DNA of 64,000 nt from Aurelia coerulea (taxonomy: Eukaryota; Cnidaria; Scyphozoa; Semaeostomeae; Ulmaridae), in the NCBI GenBank assembly GCA_039566865.1, contig CM076956.1, forward strand, positions 11,605,511 through 11,669,510, written 5' to 3'. The notes beneath the pieces are model-generated. The model saw only the letters and a program-made list of their open reading frames with translations, made no database searches and was not told the DNA's origin. Numbering within the stretch: the stretch's first letter is position 1; every line of letters begins with the position of its first letter. Positions 42,601-54,600 of this stretch are shown here, one piece after another. A program made the position numbers and the translations under genes.

Positions 42601-45600
42601 TTCTCCAGCAAAGGACGCAGCTTCATTCTCCAGCTTTACTGAAAAGATAAAATGTTTATACACTCTGATCACAGACAGCTAAAGGGACAGATCATATCTG
42701 TGCAGAGAGTAAGAGGTTGCTTGCAGAAATGTTCTGCTTGATTTTTTCGGGAATAAAATGATATCAGAATCCTTGCGATTAAGATCGGCTACAGATGTCA
42801 AGAATGAACAAAATTGTTGATACCATAGATGTCAAGTTATTTTGGGTGTCCCAGAAAAAAGGATGGGACACATTTGGTTGGGTCCAGCAAGCTTTAATCA
42901 GTGGCTAATCGATCTCAAAATGCTCTTCGATAGCTAACTTGAACATAGATACCTCGTTTGTTGGTATTGACGCTTTGAGAGTAGAAATGTTAGTCTGGAA
43001 AGCTAAAATTTGCATCCACCTCCAAACAAGAGCTTTGGCTTTCTGGCCTAAGAAATTCTTGAAGCGCATCGAAATTAAAAACTGAAATTAAAGAAAAATA
43101 AAAAAAAATGCACAATGGGTGACTTCTAGCAAACAGAATGCAATATGACCTTAAATACTGTCAATTTCATCAAGGCTATCGTTGATCTATTCGATGTGCT
43201 TCAAGAATTTGTTGAGGATAAAACCCCAAAACTCTGGTCTGGAGGTGGACGCAGATTTGAACTTTAAAGATTGATATTTCTGCTTTCAAAGCAACAATAC
43301 CAATAAGCGAAGTATCTATGTTCAAGTTAACTATCGAAGAACATTTTGAGATTAAATATACCATTGATTAAAGCTAAATTCACATCGCTAGATCCAACCA
43401 AATCCGTAAACCTTTTTTGGGACACCCGGTAGATTTCAAGAGTAATCAAGAATAAACAAATGATAACAAGAGCAGATTCTGTAATACAATAGCAAAAGTT
43501 GCGTTTGATTGACACCTCAATTCAAAGCGATTAGCGGCTGCAGACAAAGGAAATTCTCTCAACCAATAATTCAAAACAAACAAAGCCGCAAAAGTTTCCC
43601 CAAAACTGGTAGGGCAAACTCTCGCCTTGTGCAAGCGAAAGATGGTTTTTAAGGGAAGTTATGTGCTTATAGCAAAAGAAGAAGGGTAAATCTAAAGTTC
43701 TGTCGCATAGATTATATGTATTTGATTCAGGAGCGGAGCAGAAGGCATTGTAATTCTCGCGTCTTTAGGGCTTAAAATAAAACGATTACAAAACAGCTCC
43801 TAAATCAAATAAACATAATCTAAGCGACAGAACTTTAGATTTACCCTTCTTCTTTCGCTATAAGCACATAACTTCCCTTAAAAACCATCTTTCGCTTGCA
43901 CAAGGCGAGAGTTTGCCCTACCAGTTTTGGGGAAACTTTTGCGGCTTTGTTTGTTTTGAATTACTGGTTGAGAGAATTTCCTTTGTCTGCAGCCGCTAAT
44001 CGCTTTGAATTGAGGTGTCAATCAAACGCAACTGTTGCTATTGTATTACAAAATCTGCTCTTGTTACAAATGATATAAACAAGATCGATACTTACGAATG
44101 CGAGTTCCCAGATTATCCAGCTCTCTTCTGATCAAATCAGTTTCTTCTCGAAGTAGTCTTTTGCTGAGGAAGTAAAATAAAACGTAGGCAGGATTCAGGA
44201 AGCTAAAAGGTAAATTCAAAATGGCAAGTTGGCACTCGAATATCGCCTCCTAGCTTCCCGAACAACTCAAGAATAAGTTGATAATATGGTTCTCAAGTTC
44301 CTTGACTTTTTACTGCGAAGACCTCCCCCACAGTTATTCGCATGCATCCGTACAGTCAGCCCTTCTCAATTAAACAGACTTTTCAATGTAATAGGTACCT
44401 CTTTGCGAGTATTACGCCATTTGGCAAAACTAATCGATGCCATTTACACTCTTTTTTTTATAAGAATAATTTAAATTTTTTCCAGCCTCAATATTCTTAA
44501 GAAAATTTTCATTTTGAGCCTTAGCATATTCTTAAAGTATTCTTATTTTTCCAAATCTGATATGGTTTCTAGGCGAACATAGTTCAAAGAAATTTCCTAT
44601 CATTATAAATGAAAGAAAAATGTAAGCAATTATAACAATAAGAATGTTCTTAACAATCATAAACTTTTAAACACACTTTTTGAAAAAAGCAGATATGTCA
44701 GTCATGCAATTCTCTGTTATGAACATCACAAAACAGGCAACTGCTGGAAAATGAGACAAAAATATGCGAGCTGAGGCTGAGCAATATTCTTATAATATTC
44801 TTAAAATTTGGATGATTCTGAACCTGAATATTCTTATAAACAATATTCTTATATAAAAAAAAGCGTGTACGTGCAAATATATCCAGTAGAGATTTACGTT
44901 AAGTTTCAAAACCTGCAAAGTAGCAAAAATCATCCGGATTCTTTCGTCCACAGTTATCCTATTTCAGAATGTCTTGTGGTAAAAACATTGAGCAAGCCAG
45001 TCTTAACTAGATATAGTTACAGTGCAGGCCTTGCTGCGCACAATAGCATGGTTTTCCTTCCTAAGGATCCTTGAACAGAAAATTTACAGTCTTTCATATG
45101 GCTAAAGACTTCTTGCTATAATGTAAAGAATGCCTGTCATGTTAATGTGCACGGCATGTACTGTAGCAGCTATCTTCGTGTTTATCAGCAAACTTGAAAT
45201 AAATATTCTGTTACTGTTATCATTATTACCTTTAGTCTACGTTCTTCTGTATGTATGTAATATTTGCCATTAAAATTTGATATGAAGTGTTCCATAAATT
45301 TATAAAAAAGAATCTAATTACAAATGTACAATATAATGCAAATATAAAAAAGTAAAAAATACAATATGAAAACAGCCCCAGTTTAAGGCAACCTTTTTTC
45401 CATAATGGTCCCTCCAGAGGTGTATTGAAAGGAAAATTTGACATAACGGCAAACCCTAAATTTTCTACCGTCTAAGAGTTACCTGTCAGAAACGTCTTTT
45501 GATAATGAAATGACTGTCACATCGTTAAGAGTATTGTAATCATCAGATTTTGCCTTCATTTTCATCAAACTTTGGATTGCGTCAAGTTCGGATCGTACTT

Positions 45601-48600
45601 CTCTTTGCCACTATAAAGAATAAATCAAATTTAAACACCAATGAAAAAATGTATGATATCAAATGAAATTACATGCAATTTTCATTAGATTTTCTCATCA
45701 GGTGAAATGAAATTCACAATGTACAAGAAATTACTTGGAAAGATTCTGTATAAATCAACTCAAGAAGGAGGTGTCCATTGGTGGGATATGCCATTTGCAA
45801 AAAAAAACAAATTCCAAACCAGGGGGATGTGCAAAGTGTTTATGAATTGACTCAAAATCTAGCAACTGTAACCTTCTTTTGTAAGATGCTCACAAGAAAT
45901 AGCAATCATAACCAATGTTGTAAAAGTGAAAAACATAATATTAGTCTAGCCTCACTACATAAGAACCCTCTAGTTATGCTCACCCAATTGAGTTGAATTG
46001 TTGTTGTTGTTGTCGCTGCAAAGAGCACAGGGAAACGAGAGACTCCAGGTAATAAGTCTAATATTAGTCACTCACCACTTTGAGTTTTTGTTCTGTTCCC
46101 ATGTCAACTCCTTTTTCGTGAAGTCTTTTTGTGACATGTTTCAGTTCATCTGTATGATCAAATGATGAATATTTATAAATGTAAAAAATACAAAATCTTT
46201 TGTTTACAGCGAGCAAGGATGAAACATTTTGTGTATGTATCTGTTGCATTTTTTCAGTTTCTTGCAGACTCTTGATGAACACTTTTTACAATATCTTAGG
46301 CCCCGTTTACACGATACCGTTTTCATTTCATATCGGATTGGTTTCATATCGGATTGGCCTTCTGTTTACACGAGACTGTTTTCACTCCATATCGGATTGG
46401 CCTCCTGTTTACACGAGAACGCACCAATCCGATATGCTTCATACCGTTTTTGCGTTTTCAAATGAAAACGCTCTGAAAGTGGCATGAAACGAATCCGATA
46501 TCGTGTAAACGGTCGAATCCGGTATCAACTCAAAACGGAACCTCTTTATCAATTCTACGAGCCTCCTATTCATCTGGCGCACTGCGCAGTGGGTGTTAAA
46601 TCAAAGGAAATCCTTTGCAGCACAAGACAAAGCGTTTCCGTGTGAACAGAACCCCCAATCCGATACGAAATGAAAACGGTGTCGTGTAAACAGAACCCCA
46701 ATCCGATATGAAATGAAAACGGTATCGTGTAAACAGAAAAATTTTCGTATCGGATTGCCACCCCCAATCCGATATGAAATGAAAACGGTATCATGTAAAC
46801 GGGGCCTTAATGTGAAACAAATTCTACAAAATTTAGACAACGTTTCTAGCCTTTCTAAGGCTTGTTAAGTATTGCTTATGTCTCCTTCAATTCCTTCCCA
46901 GACCATCCTCCAGGACACCCCCGGGTATTTGCTCAAAAAATATTCATGGCCCCGGCATTTGATCTTAAATTTTCCCCGGCCCACGGGCATTTGAGTAGCA
47001 TTTGGCAAGGACAGAAGCTTTTGCTTATACAGTAACTGGGAATATGGCATTTTCTCAGTGCCCGGCCCCTGGGAATTCACCATATAAAAATTACCCGACC
47101 CCCCAGCATTTGTGCAAGAAATTTTCATTGATCCCCAGGCTGCATGGGGGCATGGTCAAGGTAGGAATTGAACGAGACATAGACCTGAATTGAAACTGAT
47201 AATGTTTTTTACCTTTGAGTTTCTTTGTTTCTTCATTTTGAACTTTAATCTCATATTGCAAGGTCATGACAGTGTTGTTTAAAGACTGGATAGTCTAAGA
47301 ATAAGAAATATTGATTACTAACAAATGAGTTAGGTTGCAGGTTACAAGAAGTACTAAATAATTATGCAACATAAACCATCCAGGTTTTGAGGGATGCAAC
47401 TGACAACAATTTCAAGACTAAAGACATCACAAGAGAATTCAAGAACACATGAGACTCCATATTGATTATCAAAATACTTTTTCTCTTTAAATTGTTTATT
47501 GCTTAGGTCAACTTTTCATTACATATTAGTTGCACATGCAGGCCCACATCAGCCTGTGCTGCCATCAATCTTTAACCTGCAATAACAACTGTATTGGTAA
47601 GCCTTCTTCATCTGACCAAGGTTTAATTTGATTTTAGATTTTGGGCACTTTATAAGTGTATTTTTTTGTAGTTAATTACCGGGTGTCCCAAAAAAAGTAT
47701 ACAGATTTGCTTGACTCCAGTGATGTGAATTTAGCTTTAATCAATGGCTAATCACTCTCAAAATGTTCCTCAATAGTTAACTTGAACACAGATACCTCGT
47801 TTGTTGGTATTGGTGCTTTGAGAGCATCACATCAACATCAACATCAACAGCCTGAATAAGAAATTGAAACAGTGGTGCCAGAGCCCAGCACAAAAAAATG
47901 TTTATTTCCTCGAACCAGAGTATGACTGGGTTCTTCCAGATGGTATGCTCAACACTAAATTATACCATACAGACCATCTGCATCTGGTAGAGTCGGGAAA
48001 TGAAAAATTTTCTAAATCAATTTGCGATTTTATTTTGAATTTAATGCAAGGTCACGTCCATCCACATCAAAGACACGCCCAACCATCCTTCCACACATCC
48101 ACTTCCATAAAACCATCTCGTCCTATGATTACAACCCCAAATTCATCTCCAAACATACCCCCAAAGCCACATCCACCAAAAATCACATCCACAAGGCCAC
48201 ATTCACCAAAGACCACATCCACAAAAACATCTCCACCTAAGAGTCCACCAAAGACCACATCCACAAAACCATCTCCACCAAAGACCACATCCTCAAAATC
48301 AGCCCCACCTAAGATCACACCACCAAAACCACATCCACCAAAGACCACATCTACAAAACCATGTCCACCAAAGACAACATCTACAAAACCATGTCCACCA
48401 AGATGTCGTTGGGCAAATAAAGGCCAGAACAGAAAAATTTAAATCTAGTTTCTATCCTCATTGCTTATCCGAATGGAATGAACTTGATCCTGAGATTAGA
48501 CTTGCACCGTCTGTTGCTGTTTTCAAAAAGAAGCTACTATCTATAATCAGACCCCCGGTGAGATCTATATTTGGCATTCATGACCCAATAGGTTTATCAC

Positions 48601-51600
48601 ATCTCACTCAACTCAGGGTTGGTCTCAGTAAATTGAATTTTCACAAATTCAAGAACAACTTTAAGGATACCATAAATCCGATGTGCCCTACGAACGATGG
48701 TATTGAGGATACGGAACACTTTTTGTTGCTTTGCCCTTCCCTTGCAGTACCACGTAGAGACCTTCTCGCTGGAGTTTCTGCTTTAATACGACCATATGGA
48801 CAAACCGATCTCCAAAATAGTCTTCTAATGCAGATTTTATTGTATGGTGATAAAAATTTCCCAGATGAAGTTAATAAAGATATACTCCTGCTAACGCTTA
48901 AATTCATCCACAAATCTGGTCGATTTGATTAGAAAATGTCAAACTCCCTTATAAGTCATAAAACCACAGCCACCATCTCCCATGTCACATGTTCCTTTTT
49001 CCCTTTCTTTTATTTTTAGTCGTGTATTTTTAAAGTCTACCTCAAATTAGATGCCACGCAGTAGTTGCGATGATACCGAAACCACCCTTCTTAAATTCGA
49101 ATTGATCGCAGACATTTCTCGTGGCATGTAATTTGAGACAGACTATAGTAGTTTATTTTTAACCTCTGTGTCTATGGCCCCGGGGTAGTCATAGTCTTTT
49201 GCTTCTCGGGGTATCGTCCGAGTAGTATTGTAAAGTAATTTTGTAAGTAGCGTAGCTTGTATTTATGTATTGTAACTTTTTAATGGATATAAAAAAAAAA
49301 AAAAAAAAAAAACAACATCTACAAAACCATGTCCACCAAAAACCACATCCACAAAACCATCTCCATCAAAGACCACATCCACAAAATCAGCTCCACCTAA
49401 GATCACACCACCAAAACCACATCCACCAAAGACCACATCCACAAAACCATGTCCACCAAAGACCACATCCACAAAACCATGTCCACCAAAGACAACATCT
49501 ACACAACCATCTCTGCCGAAGACCACATCTACAAAACCATGTCCACCAAAGACCACATCTACACAACCATCTCTGCCGAAGATCACATCCACAAAATCAG
49601 CTCCACCAAAGACCACATCCACAAAATCAGCTCCACCAAAGACCACATCCACAAAATCAGCCCCACCTAAGATCACACCACCAAAACCACATCCACCAAA
49701 GACCACATCCACAAAACCATGTCCACCAAAGACAACATCTACACAACCATCTCTGCCGAAGACCACATCTACAAAACCACATCCACCAAAGACCACATCC
49801 ACAAAACCATCACCACCAAAGACCACACCCACAAAACCATCTCCAAACTCATCCACACTCACAAAACCATCTCCACAAAAGCCCACACACATAAAATCAC
49901 CTCCACGAAAGAAGCAAAAAGCAACACATACACCAGCCTCATACACATTACATAAATTGTCATTTGGTTTTAGATTAATTCAGTTTCTTTTAATTTTTTG
50001 GTTCTTGATAGAAAATTTTAATTTTGATTTAGGAAATGGGGGCTTAGTTATTAGGATTGGGTGGTTGGGGGGTTCTGAAACCTGTTTCAAACTGGCAGGG
50101 ATAGCTTCCCACATTGCAAACAGCTTTTTATTGCCATTTATTTCAATAGGCATTTTTATTCTTGGCCACTGGCTCTCAAAAGAGATACTGACTAAATACA
50201 AATTAAGAAATAGTTTCCGCTACCAGTTCCTAAAGAAAAGGTTAGGGTTACAGAAGCCAGGGCGCAGGTTGGGCTGCTTTATGTCATGTCTGACACTGTC
50301 CCTCCTTGTCATCCTCACCTACAATGAGGAGGGAAATGCAAAAATCAACCCCTTCCGCACCCTTGAGCATCAACAAAACAAAGAACTTTTTACAAATGAT
50401 TGCCTCTCCATTATTGAAGAAATTAGAGCTGAATGCCTAAAACAACAGCTATCAGCTAGTGCCTTGATACACTTGAAATGCAGAAATCACAGACTATTTT
50501 TCAGGTTTCTGCTGCTACTCTCTGGTGATATTCATCTCCACCCTGGACCTACCTATTACCCATGCTCTCTTTGCAATAAATCAGTTAGGAAAGGATTACC
50601 CTGCAACCAATGTGGACTTTGGGTGCACAAAAGATGTGATAAAATTTCAGATGTAGACTATGATATATACTCTAGGGTTCCTAAAAGTGAAGTAACATAT
50701 ATTTGTCTATCTTGTAGATCAGGGGAAAATTATTTAGATCAACTGCCCTTTGCGGAAGTCTCCTTTACAGAAAACCCCTCTGAAGAATTGAATACCCCTA
50801 ATTTGGATGTAAATATTGAGGAACATGTAACAGACACAGATATATGGGCAAATGTTAGGCAAAGAGGTTTACATTTTCTCCATTTAAACATAAATAGCCT
50901 GTTATCCAAAATTGACGAACTTCGTCTGATTGCCCATAAGACCAATGCAGCAGTCATTGGGATTTCAGAAACTAAGCTAGATAATTCTGTCCTGGATGGT
51001 GAAGTAAGCATTGATGGGTATGAGATAAAAAGATGTGACAGAAATAGACATGGCGGAGGAGTAGCTTGCTACATAAGGACAGATTTAGTATTCAATCCAA
51101 GAGAAAATTTTTCAACAGACATTGAGAATATATTTTTTGATATCCAGCTACCAAAATCAAAACCAATTCTCGTTGGAATCCTTTACAGGCCTCCAACAAC
51201 AACTGGTTTTTTAGATAAACTAACACTGGCTATTTCCAAAACAAATAACTTTGACAACCAAGAGGTTTACATTCTTGGAGATCTAAACATCAACTTGAAC
51301 AATGAAAATGATATATCAAACGGAATTAAAAGATATAAAGAGTTTTGCTCCCTCCATGGATTGAAGCAAATAATTAAAACACCTACTCGTACCACTGATA
51401 GATCGACCTCCCTCCTTGACCACATACTAACAAACTCATTTCCTAAAATTTCTCAACAAGGTGTTCTTGATTTGGGTCTGTCCGATCATCAACTGATTTA
51501 TTGCACAAGAAAGACAACCCGCACCAAAATACATGATCATACTTATATCAAGATCCGTACATTAAAGAATTACACAAAACAGCTCTTTCTTGATAAACTA

Positions 51601-54600
51601 AGCCAAATCACATTTCCAAAATACCTTGATTTTGATAATATTAATGTTGCCTATTCCCATTTTGTTGAACTTGTCACAAATATCATTGATGAAATTGCCC
51701 CCGTGAAGGAGATTCGTATCAGAAAAAACTCACAGGAGTGGATGGACCAGGAAGTCCTCGAGGGGATTAGAATTCGCGACAAATTACTGACAAAATTTAG
51801 GTCATCTAAAATTCACATTGATTATGTAAATTTCAAGAGAGCTCGCAATCACGTCCAAAACTTGATTAAAAAGAAGAAAAAATCCTATATTGTTGGAAAA
51901 CTAAACGAGAACATAGGAAAACCGAAAGATTTATGGAAGTGTCTAAAATCTCTCGGATTGTCATCAGGAAACAACTCACCCCCTAAAATTAGTCTAAATG
52001 ATAAAGGCAAACCATCTTTTGACGATAAAACAAATGCCGAAATTTTTAAGGACTTTTTCTCAAATCTGGCTTCAAATTTAGTAAAGAAACTTAACCCATC
52101 CCCACATAAACTAGACAATGTGCGAAAGTATTACCAGCACATGAAACTTTCTGAACCATTTTCATTGCTTCCCACATCCTCGGAAAATGTCCTCAAACTC
52201 TTAGAAGAGATAAACCCCTCAAAAGCGACAGGTTTGGATAATATAGCAGGGAAATTCCTCAAAGATGGTGCGTCCGCCTTAGCCGAGCCGATAACCGAAC
52301 TATGTAATCTCTCAATCTTACAATCTAAGTTTCCTGATGGTTGCAAACAAGCAAAACTAAAACCACTTTTCAAAAAAGGATCGAAAGATGATCCCAAAAA
52401 CTATCGACCAATTTCTTTGCTTCCTCAACTCTCTAAAATTATTGAAAAAATAATTCATGGTCAAGTACAAAAGTACCTTGATGATAAGAAAATATTGTAC
52501 AGATACCAATCTGGCTTTCGTGCTCATCACTCAACAGATACCTGCTTATCTTACTTGAGTGATAAGATCCTTCAAGGATTTGAAACTGGAATGTTTACAG
52601 GCATGATCTTAATTGACCTTCAAAAAGCATTTGATACAATTGACCATAACATCTTTCTGGATAAAATGGCATGCCTTGGCTTTAGCAAATCTGCCATTTT
52701 GTGGTTTAAATCTTACCTTCAGGACCGTTCTTTTGCCGTCAATATTGGCAAGGAATACTCAAATCATGGTAGTCTGTCATGTGGGGTCCCTCAGGGGTCA
52801 ATTCTTGGCCCACTCATATTCCTTCTTTACGTGAATGACATGGCACGAGCGATCGACTGCGACCTGCTTCTGTATGCAGACGATTCTTGTTTAATTGTTA
52901 GAGACAAAAACATTGAACTAATAGAGAGCAATTTAAATAGAAATTTCAATTCCCTCTGTGATTGGTTTGTAGAAAACAAACTAAGCATTCACTTTGGAGA
53001 GGACAAAACCAAATCCATTCTCTTTGGACAAAAAAAGAAAAAAAGCAAGAACTTGAAAAGTTGGACATTAGGAGAGGTGACATAAGGATTAAACAACATT
53101 CAACAGTCACATATCTGGGATGTGTCCTAGATGAAAATCTCTCTGGGGAGTCGATGGCGACTAAGATGCTTGGAAAAATAAATGGCAAGCTAAAATTCCT
53201 ATACAGGAAACAAAACTTCCTGGATAAATCCCTTCGCAGGTTGCTTTTAAATGCTCTTATTCAACCTCATTTTGATTATGCATGCACTTCTTGGTATCCA
53301 GGGTTGAATAAGAGGCTGTCTAAAAAAATTCAGACGGCACAAAACAAATGCATTCGTTTTTACCTCGATTTAAAAAACACAGCACATATTGGGGTCACAG
53401 AATTCAAGTCTATAGATTGGCTCCCTACAAAGAACAGGATGGATCAATGTGTCTGTGTCAACATAATGAAGTTTTTCAGAGAAACTGCCCCAGCATACAG
53501 TGCTGAGATATTCCGTCCAGTCAACCAGGGCCGAACAACACGAAGGTCCAAGTTCAAATTGGATATTCCATTTCGCAAAACTACTGCTGGACAAAAATGT
53601 CTATCTTATCTAGGGCCCAAAACATGGAATAGTCTTTCATCAGAGATTAAATCAACAAACAATATCGACACATTCAAACATAAGATCAAAGAGAATTTTT
53701 TCCAAAACATACAAAAAGAGGAAGATGACATATATGTCTTCTATTAAGACTTGTCATCATCTCTCCCGATCATGGTATGGTATTATAAACCATGTTTTAT
53801 ACCGAAAACAAACTACAGTTTAGTATTTTTTTTTTTTTCTTACGTTTTTCGTTGTACCAGCACCTCTAAGGGGACCATTATGGAATTAAGGTCATCTTGA
53901 CCTTTTAATGCTATCCCTGCCACTGTGATTAGGGGTGTTTTTCCTTTACGTTTTTAACATTATTTATTGTATTGTATCTATTTTTATATTATATAACTTG
54001 TAAATAATTGTAAATATTGTGGCAAAATGATACATACATACATACATACATAAATATCAATCTTGAAAGCTCAAATGTGCATGCATTTGCATACCAGAGT
54101 TCAAATTTCATCAAGGCTATCTTTGATTTATACACTGTGCCTTAAAAATTGCTTAGGCCAAAAGGCTAAAGCTCTGGTTTGCAGGAGGAGGCAAATTTGA
54201 GCTTTCAGGATCTACATGTTTGGTCGCAAACTACCAATAACAACAAACGAGTTATCTATGTTCAAGTTAACTACCGAAGAACATTTTTAGAGTGATTAGA
54301 CAATGATAAAGCTAAATTCATATCGCTGGAGTCAACCAAATCCGTATACATTTTTTTGGGACACCCGGTATATAATTTCTAGAAAGGTGTGAATGGCATA
54401 ATCCTACACTTCTGAGCATTTTCCTCAAATTGATTTCATTACCATCATAGTGAATCTATAAAAAATCTTGCAAACAAAATCTACTAAACTCAGAATCCAG
54501 CATATCTTTCCTATTACATCAATAAGGATTCACACCAGTTTGTAAGAATCCATTAGAACTGTTAACAATTTTGCAAGAATTCTTATGAAACAAATCTTGG

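Larger units (their letters stand above)
48150..49900 (+). repeat. 30-bp coding minisatellite (KPCPPKTTST units), split by an insertion
   Basis: Units like AAACCATGTCCACCAAAGAC plus CACATCCACA (30 bp, 10 codons) occupy about 48150-48401 and 49312-49900. Variants read KSAPPK, KPHPPK, KPSPPK and QPSLPK. The frame is the same before and after the insertion once one target copy is discounted. Antisense frames rich in Gly, Val and Asp are shadows. Confidence 0.85.
47832..54052 (+). mobile_element. CR1/L2-like LINE, nearly full length, with (CATA)n tail
   Basis: Order of parts: esterase C-terminus (47846-48080), 30-bp tandem repeats encoding KPCPPKTTST-like units, an inserted LINE fragment (48402-49311), more repeats (49312-49900), then the hydrophobic region, 2A-like motif, PHD-like finger, endonuclease and reverse transcriptase (to 53747), a 3' UTR and a CATACATACA tail. 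The 5' end is truncated within the esterase. It sits in the large intron between exons 3 and 4 of the coiled-coil gene, in the opposite orientation. Confidence 0.8.
47678..54370. mobile_element. Palindromic CCGGGTGTCCC MITE split by a LINE
   Basis: The left half (47678 to about 47831) begins ACCGGGTGTCCCAAAAAAAG. The right half (about 54053-54370) ends ATTTTTTTGGGACACCCGGT. The halves align to the unbroken element at 42842-43431, so the LINE inserted into a pre-existing MITE. Confidence 0.75.

Noticed and set aside
49312..49900. Possible CRISPR-like array because of regular 30-bp repeats
   Set aside because: There are no unique spacers, the units are contiguous codon repeats, and the DNA is eukaryotic.
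48067..49946. Gly/Val/Asp-rich open frames on the minus strand
   Set aside because: They are antisense shadows of the 30-bp coding repeats; the period alone keeps them open.
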